Shown here: positions 51,400 through 61,442 of the stretch, one piece after another
How positions within the stretch are numbered: position 1 is the first letter of the stretch
Layout: each line of letters begins with the position of its first letter
Source of the DNA: Andalucia godoyi
Taxonomy: Eukaryota > Discoba > Jakobea > Jakobida > Andaluciidae
Direction: 5' to 3'
NCBI GenBank assembly: GCA_009859145.1
Contig: VRVR01000011.1
Location: forward strand, 74,097 to 138,096
Length of the DNA: 64,000 nt
Translations under genes and position numbers: made by a program
The notes under the pieces: generated by a model
Seen by the model: the letters and a program-made list of their open reading frames with translations, nothing else
What the model was told of the DNA's origin: nothing
Databases searched by the model: none

Positions 51400-52173
51400 C
51401 TACATCCTTTTTTTTTATCTCGCCTGGTGGAAGGTGTGTGCATTTCGGTTTTGCTTGCCGTTTTCCGATCCTTCCTTTCTGATTCTTCTTCTTTTACGGT
51501 TCTCCTCGTGTTCGACGAACGGATCTCTTTGATTTTCTGCACTCGTCGCTTCGTTGTGTTTCCAGCAAGAAGCTTTTTGGTTGTTGCTGTTGTTTTCTTC
51601 TTTTATTGGAGTCGTCCTGGACCATTCTTTATAATTCACGTTTCGTAGCGTGTTTTTTTTTTAAACTTCCTCTGTTGACGGAGTTCTTGACACGGTCTTC
51701 GCTGTGGCGTCCACACACAGCTCCTTTTCCCAGCTCTACCCTCAACCCCTTTCTCGTCCATTTCATTTTTCACCACACCCTCTGGTTCTGCACATGGAGG
51801 AATCAGCAGAGGCCTATTTGTCTCCATCAATAGTAGAATCACCATAAAACGTGTACCATAATAATTGCTTTGTCCTGTATCTACCCGGAACCGAGAACTG
51901 AAGCAAATCTGCAAATCACGCAGAAGAGAGGCTCTTTGCTTCCGATTCTCCATGCGGACCCTGAGCTGGAACTGCTGTCGTAGTCCAAGTGAACATTAGG
52001 AGTTCCGACAAACGAGTGTGAGAATAAATAGCCTTTTTGTTTTGTTTTTGGCGACACCAAAATGAATGCATCACTCGCATACCAGCACATTCGAATTTAC
52101 TTGCCGACAAAAGTCTTGTTAGGTTGTTTGATTTTGGCGAGAAAGAGTGCGAAAAAACGAAAAAGAATATCAA
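51400..52173. other. Intergenic between KEN-box gene and TDO
   Basis: T/C-rich at 51405-51680, A-rich just before TDO. No gene or strong repeat is seen. Confidence 0.5.
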
Positions 52174-53289
52174 ATGTCTGAATCAGTGCCGTCTTCTGAT
52201 GGATGCCCCTTTATGAGTGGAAAGGTGACTGCGGAGGGAACGCCGATTCCCGCGGCATTCAAGCCATTGGATGTTACTTACTGGGACTACATCGCAACGG
52301 ATGTGCTGTTGAACTCACAGACGCCTGCATCGGGTCTCCATCACCATGATGAGCATTTGTTTATTCTTGTTCATCAGGTGTTCGAGCTTTGGTTCAAGCA
52401 GATCATTCGAGAGATCGAATCGGTTCGAGAATTCATGATTGCATGTGCGTCGCAGAAGACGCCGAGCATCTCGCCCTCCATAGCGCTCACTCGGCTGAAC
52501 CGTGCGGAAAAGATCCTCCGACATTCCCACTCGATTTTTGGAGTCCTTGAGACTATGCATCCTGCCGAGTTTGCGGAGTTCCGGGACTTCATCGGCCCTG
52601 CCTCCGGATTTCAGTCTGTGCAAATGCGAGAGCTGGAGATCCTTCTTGGCATAGGAGAGAAGGATCGCATCCAAAAGGATGGTAAGTCGTATACGTTTGC
52701 ATTTGGAGAGAAGCAAAGGCAGACGATTGCGTCCCGAGAAGCCGAACCAAAGATGAAGGATGTGTTGCAAGATTTCTTGGCTTCGTTCCCGGTTCCGGCG
52801 CGCTTTGAGCAGGAGTTCTTGAAGGCAAAAGACAAGCATTTAAGAGACCAAAAGATGATGTGGTTCAATGGAGACCTTCCGCGAGTGCAGGAGGCAGTTG
52901 CGATGGAATTGAAGCCTACCCAGGATTTCTTGGCCATGGAAGGGGTATCCGAGGATGCTCGCAAGGCACGAATTGCGGCATTGTTCATTGAGTCGTACCG
53001 TGATTCAGGAGACGCAACCATGTTTGTGTTTGCACAGATTTTGGATGCCGTCATTGCGTTTGAAGAGGCTATGATTCTATGGCGTCACTATCATGCTCGG
53101 ATGGTGGAGCGCATCATTGGTCGCCGCGCTGGAACTGGTGGCTCGTCCGGCGTCGACTACCTGGACAAGACGTCTCACTATCGCATCTTTGTTGATCTAT
53201 GGCGGGCACGTGCCGTCCAAGTGAGGCCGTCGCTTCTGCCTCCGTTGACGGAAATTCGTGCCGCCACGGAGGTAGATTCTGCAATTTGA
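52174..53289 (+). CDS. TDO2: Tryptophan 2,3-dioxygenase
   Basis: A 371-residue haem dioxygenase of normal eukaryotic length. Signatures: ASGLHHHDEHLFILVHQVFEL near residues 50-70 (distal His region), FKQIIREIESV, RDFIGPASGFQSVQMRELE near 145-160, ILWRHYHARMVERIIG near 305 (proximal haem His) and GTGGSSGVDYLDKT near 330. It opens the indole ring of L-tryptophan to N-formylkynurenine, first step of the kynurenine route, in the cytosol as a homotetramer. All visible catalytic residues look intact. The start is the ATG at 52174. No intron. This implies tryptophan catabolism or kynurenine-based NAD synthesis in the host. Confidence 0.95.
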   Translation: MSESVPSSDGCPFMSGKVTAEGTPIPAAFKPLDVTYWDYIATDVLLNSQTPASGLHHHDEHLFILVHQVFELWFKQIIREIESVREFMIACASQKTPSISPSIALTRLNRAEKILRHSHSIFGVLETMHPAEFAEFRDFIGPASGFQSVQMRELEILLGIGEKDRIQKDGKSYTFAFGEKQRQTIASREAEPKMKDVLQDFLASFPVPARFEQEFLKAKDKHLRDQKMMWFNGDLPRVQEAVAMELKPTQDFLAMEGVSEDARKARIAALFIESYRDSGDATMFVFAQILDAVIAFEEAMILWRHYHARMVERIIGRRAGTGGSSGVDYLDKTSHYRIFVDLWRARAVQVRPSLLPPLTEIRAATEVDSAI

Positions 53290-53595
53290 TTGCCTTTTTG
53301 GTTGGATGTGCCGTGCTTGTTTGCATCATCCATTTCTGTTTGCTGCTGATAATAAAGCGTTCGTCAAATGCGAAACCCGATTCTCTAACAGACAAGATTT
53401 TATCCATTTCCGTGAATGTGGTGGGGAGGCAATCTGCAGACTTTGGACATTCAACAGAAGCGCGAAAAGGGCGGGGGGAAAGACGTACAAACAGAAAATG
53501 ATGATCAAAGCATACGAAACAAAAACAAAAACAAAAAAGAAAAAAAGAAAAGAAAAGAAAAGAGCGAACGAGATCATGAATAACGATACCTCGTT
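53290..53595. other. TDO/lectin convergent 3' region
   Basis: A-rich (AAAAC then AAAAG units) at 53517-53566. No gene seen. Confidence 0.6.
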
Positions 53596-54216
53596 TTAGA
53601 TCTTCCACATGCTTCTTCGGTCGTCCTTGTACTTCATCCAGAACCAGTACAACGAAACGCCAAACAAAATCTGGAAAAGGAACACATACACCCAGAATCC
53701 CCAAGAAGTTGATTCTTTGATGTCTTTTCCGAATGTGTGAATGCGAGTGCGGACATCCGACATTCCTTCGCCATATGTTGTGTGCATATTAGCTATCTCG
53801 ATACGCATTTTGTCGACAGCAGACGCGAGTCGAGAGACTTCCGATTGGATGCCAACGTTTGTCTGCGAAAGTGCCTGGATGTTGTTTCGGAGATCCGTAA
53901 TCTGCTGCTTGATGAGCACTACGTCATTTGATGTCGCCGAGGACTTGGTGTGAACATCATGCACAGCCTCCGAGGTTGACTTGACCTGCGATCCCATGGT
54001 CGCCAGTCGGTTATCATGCGCCGCAGATAGTTCGGCAACCGTTCGAATCATGCCTTCCATGGATGACAAACGATCCGTGACCTCGCGCAAACCCGGAACC
54101 GGCCGATCTAACGGATACTTTGACGATAAATCGACGTCTCCGTTGGAAGACGGTGTCACCGGAGTCGGGGAGGCAGGCGTCTTGTTTGTCTCGGGCACCC
54201 TTTGTTGTTGTTGTTG

Positions 54217-54257
<41 letters not shown>

Positions 54258-55341
54258 CTTGAACGCTGGAAGGGGTGCTCGAACCTGATTCTGTGTTTGT
54301 GTTCGCATTGCTGACGCCCGGATTGGGAGTACCGCTAGGTGATGCATCGACATCGCGCGTTCTGGTAACCTGCCTGTTCCTCAATCTCTCCAAGAACTGC
54401 TTCTTATAGTCCTCAAAGTCAAACTTTTCATTCTTTGCCTTGGCCTCGGTCGTTGCGGACGTGTCTGTGACTTGTGCGTCCGTATTCTCTTGCGGAGCGT
54501 CAGACACACGCAGTCCAGTTCCATCAAGAGTCTCCACACGAAACCCATGCACATCATGGTAATCCGAAAACCCGCCCGTCGCGGCCGTGAGCCCATAATA
54601 ATATCCCAATGGGAGTTGCAGATTATCAACAGAAAAGCAGTCTTGATATTTTCCCTTTCCTTCGGTATCCATCATCACAACAAGTTGCGAGTTCTGGTAC
54701 TTGATGTACACATGAACAGTTTCGATGGTGTTTCGGAACCGCGCCGTACAGCGTCCAATTGACGACTGCAGCCCATCGGTGTCGTGGTCGAACTTGAGAG
54801 AACCGTCCTTTGAAACGACAGCCATGACAATGGGACCGTCTCGCGAACCGTCATTGTCAAACGAGTCAAAGATGACACCAAGCCCTGTAAAATCATCCTG
54901 GTTTCCAAACACCCCGCCAGGAATCATCCTGTCTTTGGTGTACCAAAATGCCATTCCGTCTGCTCCAGGAGACCGCACATTATGAACCGAAATGTCAAGG
55001 AAAACTTGCCAGCTCTGCGCCATGACGGGCTCCGAATTCCACACATACCCTTTGCGAGACTTGATTGCCGGCACCAGTCGGATAAAGTTATCTGTCGGGA
55101 CTGCAGAGCCTCCATACTCCCAAAACGGAATCGCCGCCGTCGCCGAGTGCACAAACGGCTTTTGAAGCGAATGCTGCGGAAGAAGCGTCCCACGAGGAAG
55201 CTCGGAATCCAAAACTATCGCAAACGAAGTTGCCACAAGCAATGTCATCATCACTACCATCACCATCATCATCCTCGTCAAAGGAACAGGATGAGACCTG
55301 CACGGCTGACACGCAAAACATTGTGCCCGTCCAAACAGCAT
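53596..55341 (-). CDS. L-type lectin, ERGIC-53/LMAN1-like cargo receptor
   Basis: A 581-residue type I membrane protein from the ATG at 55341; a later ATG at 55272 would also give a signal peptide (VMMTLLVATSFA). The lectin domain covers about residues 50-290: FWEYGGSAVPTDNFIRLVP, ADGMAFWYTKDR, GVIFDSFDNDG (metal/sugar-binding Asp and Asn), YYGLTAATGGFSDYHDV. A disordered linker contains a run of about 18 Gln (CAA/CAG, 54203-54255). A coiled coil precedes the single TM helix near the C-terminus (GFWVYVFLFQILFGVSLYWFW). The tail is KYKDDRRSMWKI and lacks the KKxx/KKFF retrieval signal of ERGIC-53. Role: binding high-mannose glycoproteins for ER-to-Golgi transport, inferred from the family. Confidence 0.87.
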
Positions 55342-55786
55342 TCTCTTCTCCAAAAACAAGCCAAACCAGCAAAGGGAGATCTGTCCTTTTAAACGAATAA
55401 TGACCAAAGTTATGAAATAATAAACAAAATAATATAAACAAAGAAGGAACTGAACATATAATTCAAAAGAAGAAAAAGAAAAATTAACAGAAGAGACGAA
55501 ACATGGTCAAAACATGCCAGGTCATCATCATCCATCTTCCCATCTCCATCGAGAAAGTGGCATGCTCCAAAGACTGGGTGGTGTACAGTCGCTTATGTTT
55601 TTCGCTGCTTTTTTCTTTCTTTTTCTGTATGAATTGCAGACGGCGACTGTAAAACAGCAACAAGCAAACACGAAATATGGACAGCATAGGAGAATGAAAT
55701 GTTGGTGCAAACTGCTGGATGCAGCACTTGTTAGGGATTAGAAGAGGACGGTGGAGCAGCACTGAACGGAAAATCATAATACGACA
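55342..55786. other. Divergent lectin/PPIL3 intergenic
   Basis: Shared upstream region of two divergent genes; A-rich near 55425-55490 and T-rich near 55600-55630. No further feature is seen. Confidence 0.5.
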
Positions 55787-56417
55787 ATGTCCATTTCGCT
55801 TCATACGTCGCTTGGTGATCTGCGGATTGGGTTGTTTTGTGAAGATTGTCCGGAAACAAGCCTTAATTTTCTCCGGCTTGCGGCGTCTGGAGCGTACAAT
55901 GCAACCAAGTTTCATCGCAACATTAAAGGGTTCATTGTTCAAGGAGGCGATACCACCACCGGGAATGGAAAGGGCGGTCAGACTGCTACCGGAGAACCAC
56001 TTGTTGATGAGTATGTACCAAACTTGGTTCACGACAAGCGCGGAATTGTCAGCATGGTATGATGATTTGGTTGGCGATTCTGATGTTTTTCCTTTTTCTT
56101 TTCTCTCTCTCTGTCTGTCTATCTGCGAACGAACACTCACTCACTGTTACAATTTCATGTATTACTGTTTGCGGTTGTTGTATGAACAGGCTAATTCAGG
56201 AAAAGGCACTGCGAAAAGCCAGTTCTTTATTACGTATGCAGCACATCCCAATCTCGACAGCAAATTTGTTGTTTTTGGACAAGTGTTGGATGGATTTGAC
56301 ACGCTTGAAAAAATGGAAAATGCTCCTGTGAATGACAAGAATCGTCCGATTTCTGACATCTGCATCGAAGCAATCACAATTCACGAAAACCCATTTGCGT
56401 TGCGCGGAGAAGCATGA
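55787..56417 (+). CDS. PPIL3: Cyclophilin-type peptidyl-prolyl isomerase PPIL3 (two exons)
   Basis: Exon 1 is 55787-56056, intron 56057-56189 (133 nt, GTATGA...ACAG), exon 2 56190-56417. The join is phase 0 at VSM/ANSGKG and gives 165 residues. Sequence follows PPIL3 closely: MSISLHTSLGDLRIGLFCE (human MSVTLHTDVGDIKIEVFCE), KFHRNIKGFIVQGGDTT, KRGIVSMANSGKGTAKSQFFITY, and C-terminal ITIHENPFA. Catalytic Arg in FHR and the QFFITY strand are present. PPIL3 is a single-domain cyclophilin associated with spliceosomes in other eukaryotes. Its 3' end lies only about 40 bp from the convergent ALKBH6 stop, so the transcripts probably overlap. Confidence 0.93.
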
Positions 56418-56456
56418 GTGATGAAGTCAGTGGTGGAGAAGGAGGAGTCTGAATCC

Positions 56457-57188
56457 TCACCGTCTGTGCTGCGACAAATGCTTCAGCAGCATGGATGACT
56501 TTGACGGAAGGACATGCGGAACTCGTCGCAGTGTCAGAGATATCCGATCGGCATGCTGGTCCGACCCATGGATTCCATGCATCCAGTCCTGGTACAACGA
56601 ATCTGTAAAGATCAACAGGGATCTTCGAGGAACATCTACTCGGTAGGTTTTCTGTTGTTGTTTTTGTTCCTGCTGCTGCAGCTGCTGGTCGCGGTGCTGG
56701 TGGTGGTGGTGGCTATGGTTCTCCAGGCCTTCTGGTACATCCTCCTGCTCAATGACCGGTTTCGCAAAATGAAATGTGGTGCTCGAAAGAAGCGACAGAA
56801 TCAAAACCACTGGTTCATAAAGCGGGCCATCTTTGTGATCGAGGATTCCTTGTCCTGCTTGATACCAATTGATCAAGACATGATTCAGAGATGCAGAACA
56901 CGGTTCCAAGACTCTGGATTGCGCAACGGACAACACAGACCTTAAAAATGCCGGAATCGGCTCTGGAATCATCCCTTTTTCATGTGGTTTCCCACCAACC
57001 TGCAAAACTCGGCGATTCGACAAGCTGACCCACGACGCATTTGCTGTATACTCCCGAATGTCAGAAACCAGCTGCGTTTCTTCATCTTCGGTGATAAACT
57101 CTGGCACGATATACACACACTCGGGGAGATCCGTACTCCTCGCTGCCAAAAGTCTGTCCTTGCTCAACAAAATCCCAGTTTGGCTCAT
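56457..57188 (-). CDS. ALKBH6: ALKBH6, AlkB-family 2-oxoglutarate/Fe(II) dioxygenase
   Basis: A 243-residue protein from the ATG at 57188. Conserved ALKBH6 features: CVYIVPEFITEDEETQLV, RVLQVGGKPHEKGMIPE, NHVLINWYQAGQGILDHKDGPLY with the HxD iron ligands (HKD), the distal His in HGIHGSDQ and the 2-oxoglutarate Arg region DRISLTLRRV. A His/Gln-rich insert (about residues 155-180) replaces the loop present in other members. ALKBH6 is an RNA/DNA demethylase-type enzyme of unclear substrate. The open frame extends upstream through a T-rich stretch to a CACAG near 57200, so a 5' exon could precede this start. Confidence 0.85.
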   Translation of the reverse strand: MSQTGILLSKDRLLAARSTDLPECVYIVPEFITEDEETQLVSDIREYTANASWVSLSNRRVLQVGGKPHEKGMIPEPIPAFLRSVLSVAQSRVLEPCSASLNHVLINWYQAGQGILDHKDGPLYEPVVLILSLLSSTTFHFAKPVIEQEDVPEGLENHSHHHHQHRDQQLQQQEQKQQQKTYRVDVPRRSLLIFTDSLYQDWMHGIHGSDQHADRISLTLRRVPHVLPSKSSMLLKHLSQHRR

Positions 57189-57458
57189 AGATTCGAAGCT
57201 GTGACAAACAAAAAGTAACAGCAAGATGAACGAACAAAAGGAAAATGTATGAACGAACGAAAAAGAGAATGTGAGGACAAGAAGAAGAAAAAAAACGAAA
57301 GAACACATTGCATGAAAGACCACTTCGTTTGTCTTGAGAACTTTTTGAAAACTTGGGAGCCTCAACTGTTCAGTAACCACAGCAAGAACTGTGATCTTCG
57401 ACGGAGAAAGGTGATACGAGAGAGGTCTGTTCAAAGAACCGTGTGGGCTTCGTTACAC

Positions 57459-58676
57459 TTACGAAAACAGGAAAGAAGCAATGTCATGAATGGACGATTT
57501 CTCATCCGTGTTCTTTTGTTGAGCCGAGTTGGTTGTGGCTCGTTTCGAAGAACTCGAGGTAGCGCATGAACCTGCCGTTGTTGTGAGCACTGACGGCTTC
57601 ATAGTCGGAGAAATCGTCTTCGCCACCTTTGATGGTTGTGCTTCATTGGAAACTCTGCAATCGTCCCGCTGTCGCTTCCTCGAATTCTTGTGCTTGCTTT
57701 GCAGGACGTCTCGAAGTCTGAACTTTACAGGGCCGCTCGAGGTGTCCTCCTTTGGAGCCTTTCCTTTGGAACACTCCGATGGCTCGACGCAGCTACTAAG
57801 TAAAGGGTCATTCAGCAATCGCAGATTCGAGGACGACGATGATGGTGGTGGTGATGATGATGCTGTTGCTGTGTCTCTCGTCACACGTGCTCCAAAAACC
57901 GGCTTCACAATCTCGTCCCATTCGGAGCTATCCGAGTCCGAGGTCACCTCGAATGGGTTCTTCGTGTCCCCGAGCACCTGCAAGCCCCCATTATTCACCT
58001 TTCCAAGCAGTCTGGCCGCGGAATCAGACAATGGCAACACTGCTTCTTTCGCACCAACAACGCTATCCACTGCAGCGTTGGAAACGAGGAACGTGCTTGG
58101 ATCGGCCATGGGGACACCGAGCAGACTATCCTCGCCAACGACCCCAATATCTTCATTGCGCTGCATCATTCCGCCGCATTGGAGACCGGAGAGCAGCCGT
58201 GATCGAATGGAAAGCGTGCACAAAGGAGAAGAAAGAATGCTCTTCGAAATCACACTTTGAGCTGCAAAAAGGTAGTGGTGCATTCTCGCAAGAACCGCAA
58301 AAATCGAGGCGCAGAAGCTCATGAACAAAGATTGCGACAATGTTGCAGCGACATACGTCCCGCATCGCGTGATCTTCTCCAAAGCGGTTGCAAGCTGCCG
58401 TTCGACGTTGCACAATATCTCAAACACTACACACGCATCCGGCTTCTTTGTGGATGTTGCAGAACGGTCAGATCGGATGATCTCCTCAAACAACCGGATT
58501 GGCTCTCCACTAAGCAGAACTGCTACGTGCCTTCGAACAGCATTGCACGACTGAAAGAACCCCAACTGCCGATACGAATTCCAGTTTCTCGCATACAGTT
58601 TTCTGAACAACTCGAATTCCGCCAAGAATGATTTATGCTTCCAAGTTTGAAAAGGGAGCAACTGCAGCTGCGACAT
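57459..58676 (-). CDS. Possible RNase MRP subunit RMP1 / NEPRO-like protein
   Basis: A 405-residue protein from the ATG at 58676. The N-terminal half is helical: FLAEFELFRKLYARNWNSYR near 20-40, then helices with NVERQLATALEKITRCGTYVAATLSQSLFM and IFAVLARMHHYLF. This arrangement (short L..RNK.QHR-type start, then paired long helices ending in a Leu-rich stretch before a disordered basic tail) recalls RMP1/NEPRO, a protein subunit of RNase MRP. The tail contains SDSDSSEWDEI, KFRLRDVLQSKHKNSRKRQR and ends HDIASFLFS. A GTAAGT overlaps the stop codon, so a last exon may follow. The family call is tentative. Confidence 0.4.
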   Translation of the reverse strand: MSQLQLLPFQTWKHKSFLAEFELFRKLYARNWNSYRQLGFFQSCNAVRRHVAVLLSGEPIRLFEEIIRSDRSATSTKKPDACVVFEILCNVERQLATALEKITRCGTYVAATLSQSLFMSFCASIFAVLARMHHYLFAAQSVISKSILSSPLCTLSIRSRLLSGLQCGGMMQRNEDIGVVGEDSLLGVPMADPSTFLVSNAAVDSVVGAKEAVLPLSDSAARLLGKVNNGGLQVLGDTKNPFEVTSDSDSSEWDEIVKPVFGARVTRDTATASSSPPPSSSSSNLRLLNDPLLSSCVEPSECSKGKAPKEDTSSGPVKFRLRDVLQSKHKNSRKRQRDDCRVSNEAQPSKVAKTISPTMKPSVLTTTAGSCATSSSSKRATTNSAQQKNTDEKSSIHDIASFLFS

Positions 58677-59197
58677 GGTCGTGTAGCTCAGGTTTTCCAC
58701 CAAAACACCACAAACGACCAGAAATCCACTATCGCAACCACAATCTCAATGGAAACCACACGCTGATCAGCAGCCGTCAAATAGAAACACGTCATTGTCA
58801 TGCATACGGAAGGAAAGTATACATAAACAGACACGGTCAATACTGGCCGACACTAGCACGTTTGCTTCACAAGAATTCGTGCTTACGCACGCTCGGCCAG
58901 AATTCAGCGTGCGACACAGGTCCTGCATTTTCGACACTCTTTAACGCAGCATCCGTAGCCATCTATTCTATCATTCGTTGGTTCCGCTTTATTAATTCAA
59001 ATATGGGCGTGAGCGCGCACGGATGACGCTACGCCGCTCGACACAGGGCCTCCTAGGTCCCGCAGACCTCCTAAGAAACCACGTGTCACTACGCCTGCCG
59101 CCTCTTCCTCTCGTATCTCCAGGTGCATCAATCGCTGCAACTGAGGACACGAAAGCGCCTGCTGCTGCTAGGGCCGTCAGCATCAAAAAATGCACCC
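58677..59197. other. Intergenic
   Basis: Upstream of the RMP1-like gene. From about 58990 it becomes clearly more GC-rich. Imperfect direct repeats (CCTCCTAGGTCC / GACCTCCTAAG; two ACGTGTCAC blocks at about 59081 and 59210) appear. No convincing gene. Confidence 0.5.
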
Positions 59198-59374
59198 TTC
59201 TCAGGAACAACGTGTCACGCTGAGAAGGTGGCTCACAGATTGACCGAGATTGGGAACGGAGCGCGGAACATCTATCTGAAGCGCGCCGTGAGGCGTGTTG
59301 GGGACCTATCCCGTTCCCGGCAACGGGATGCAAGATTGAACATGCATGTCTATACGTAGATATGCAGCATGTTC
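59198..59374. other. Cluster of three perfect stem-loops (candidate structured RNA)
   Basis: Stem 1: CCTTCTCAG (59197) with CTGAGAAGG (59228), 15-nt loop. Stem 2: ATCCCGTT with AACGGGAT around CCCGGC, about 59308-59329. Stem 3: TGAACATGC with GCATGTTCA, about 59337-59374, enclosing TCTA-TACG-TAGA. All are perfect. Strand and ends are undetermined. No match to a known RNA was found by eye. Confidence 0.45.
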
Positions 59375-59766
59375 AGTGCATAATGTAAGCGTCATTCCTC
59401 AGCTTCACCTGATTGCGCGGAGCTTCAAAGCACGGAAAAGCCAGTTCACTGCCGAAACTTTGTGAGAAATCCATCTGAACAGGAGACAGTCGTGCGGCAG
59501 AGGCTCGTAATCATAATGACGACGACGACGATGATGATAACAACAAAACTTTACATAAAGACGGGAGATAGAAGCCGCGGAATACGCGCAAAAACCCCAA
59601 CGCTAATAAAACGATACATATTGCAACCCGCAACCCACTACTTTCGCAAGACTTCGCAACGTCGGAAACACCACTCGAAAAAACCAAGACAAAGCACGAA
59701 CACCATCGAGGCACACCAATGCAGATGACGGCAAGGCTGTTGCATTGCCCTGCTCGGATTTTTCGA
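59375..59766. other. GGH 3' region
   Basis: Contains an ACGACGACGATGATGAT-type triplet run near 59518-59535. No gene seen. Confidence 0.5.
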
Positions 59767-60708
59767 TCAGTCGAAGAAATAAGTCTGTTCAAAGTCAATG
59801 ATAATTCGACCTGTGAACAGCGGTTGGTAATTATAAATGAGAGCATTCGTCTCGTCCACAGGATTTGCAAACTTGTGGTTGGACTGCCGAGCCTGGGCCA
59901 GGAAAAAGTTGGCAATGTACTGGTTGGCATAAATCGCATTGGGTGTGTGCGAAGTGACTTCTTCCGTTGTCCACTCAAATTGCGGCTTCTCGGGGTGCCA
60001 TTGCGTGCCGTACAGACCGTACGTCGGTGCTTCGATTGTTGAGACAAACGTTCTTCCCTCTCGATCCTGGTTCAGAGATGTGACCTGGAAGACATCTCCA
60101 AGACCTTTTGTTTGATTGAACGTCGATGGACTGATTCCATAGCCGTGATTGTTCATGGTCACCGCCTCCGAGCCCAAAATGTTCACAATGTCCTGCGGAG
60201 CAGAGCTTCCAAACATTGCTGATGATTTTGCCGCAGGCGTAAACGAAAGCGGGAGAGTGATATTTTCAGAGTCGAAAGATTCGAGAATCTCGGGATTTCC
60301 ACACATGACCGAAATAAGCAGCTCAAATCCCATGCACGTCCCATGCAGTGGGAAGACATCTCCTTGCGAGTTCATCTGCATAACTTTCTGTACAATGTAA
60401 TACGCAGTATCATACAACGTGCTGTGGTCCAAATCCGCTCCGCCGCCAGGAAATACGATTCCATTCAACGACGCAAGATAGAAATCAAGTTCCGTTGGCG
60501 TTGCGTCATAGGGAACAGGCACTACACGCGCACCTGCAGACTCGATCCATTTCACATACGATGCAGCGATGTACGACTCGCCAAACGGCGCGAGGATATC
60601 TCCAGTTGGCTGCGTCAGGATGCCAATGATAGGCCGCACATTCACCGCAGACAATGTTCCAATACAGCAAAACAACAAGCAAAAACTACACAGCAGAAAC
60701 CGAAGCAT
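59767..60708 (-). CDS. GGH: Gamma-glutamyl hydrolase (folate/antifolate, class I GATase-like)
   Basis: A 313-residue secreted or lysosomal hydrolase. The ATG at 60708 begins a signal peptide (MLRFLLCSFCLLFCCIGTLSA). RPIIGILTQPTGD opens the mature protein. GIVFPGGGADLD near residue 85, the nucleophile Cys in HGTCMGFELL near 124 and the His in GTQWHPEKPQFEW near 236 form the glutaminase-like catalytic set. It removes gamma-linked glutamates from folyl-polyglutamates in lysosome or vacuole. Length is normal (human 318). The upstream frame only continues to a TTG. It is one of the few single-exon genes here with a clear signal peptide and all catalytic residues intact. Confidence 0.92.
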   Translation of the reverse strand: MLRFLLCSFCLLFCCIGTLSAVNVRPIIGILTQPTGDILAPFGESYIAASYVKWIESAGARVVPVPYDATPTELDFYLASLNGIVFPGGGADLDHSTLYDTAYYIVQKVMQMNSQGDVFPLHGTCMGFELLISVMCGNPEILESFDSENITLPLSFTPAAKSSAMFGSSAPQDIVNILGSEAVTMNNHGYGISPSTFNQTKGLGDVFQVTSLNQDREGRTFVSTIEAPTYGLYGTQWHPEKPQFEWTTEEVTSHTPNAIYANQYIANFFLAQARQSNHKFANPVDETNALIYNYQPLFTGRIIIDFEQTYFFD

Positions 60709-60846
60709 TTTCTTTTTTAACAGCAACAACAACAGCTCGGACCAAACGCAACTTGCGGAGGAAAATCCGTGTAATGTGACAAGCCGAGGTCCGATGACGT
60801 GCCTAAGAAGAGAAGAAGAGAAGAGAAGAGAAGAGAAGAGAAGAGA

Positions 60847-60893
<47 letters not shown>

Positions 60894-61214
60894 GAGAAGA
60901 GAGAGAAGAGAGAGAAGAGAGAGAAGAGAAGAGAAAGCAGAAAACAGAAAAGAGAAGAGAGAAGAGAGAAAGGAGAAGAGAAAAACGAAAAGGAGCGGAA
61001 AATGGGAAAGTCCGAACAATGACGAGATTTCCCGGCGGAAATTCAAAAGGAAAGGTGCTTTTTCCTCATCATCTACAGCTGATGGCGGTCGAATTGCATT
61101 TCGTTCTTTCTTCTTCGTTTGTTCGGTTTTGCTTTTTTGATTTGCTTTTGATTGATATTTTAATTTTTCCTTTCTGTTTTTGTTTTCCTCGTTTAAGATT
61201 TTGACTTTTTTTAG
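60709..61214. repeat. Long purine tract (GAGAA/GAGAGA) and leader
   Basis: From about 60793 to 61015 the plus strand is over 90% purine: degenerate GAGAA units, then (GA)n, then AGAGAAG units. It lies between the divergent GGH and small TM genes. Confidence 0.85.
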
Positions 61215-61442
61215 ATGACCGAGGAAAGGCAGTTGCAGCAATGGGCTGTGTTTGACAAGGTCAGACCGCTTTTTCAGCAGAAACAGTCCCGAAAGCACTT
61301 TCCTATTCAGTTTCACTTGTTTAATCTCGGTCTTGCGGTGATTCCGGCACTCGGTCTCATTGCGTTCTTCTCCGTCTTGCGCCAGAATAGAGCCGCCGCG
61401 CTTCGAGGTGATTCGCAATCGGAACTTCCTACAAAGTCCTAA
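61215..61442 (+). CDS. Small single-TM protein
   Basis: A 75-residue ORF with ATG at 61215. The N-terminal 35 residues are hydrophilic and contain an amphipathic helix; one TM segment follows at about 36-55 (FNLGLAVIPALGLIAFFSVL); the C-terminal tail is basic then polar. No signal peptide. A TTTTTTTAG directly precedes the ATG and looks like a 3' splice site, so upstream exons could exist and the true protein may be longer. Small TM proteins of this kind include respiratory-complex accessory subunits and ER/V-ATPase assembly factors, but I cannot assign one. Confidence 0.5.
   Translation: MTEERQLQQWAVFDKVRPLFQQKQSRKHFPIQFHLFNLGLAVIPALGLIAFFSVLRQNRAAALRGDSQSELPTKS

Noticed and set aside
58992-59333. 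Minus-strand frame with a signal-peptide-like stretch (LMLTALAAAGAFVSSVAA)
   Set aside because: The rest is Arg-rich, GC-driven sequence with no domain. The hairpin structure suits an RNA better.
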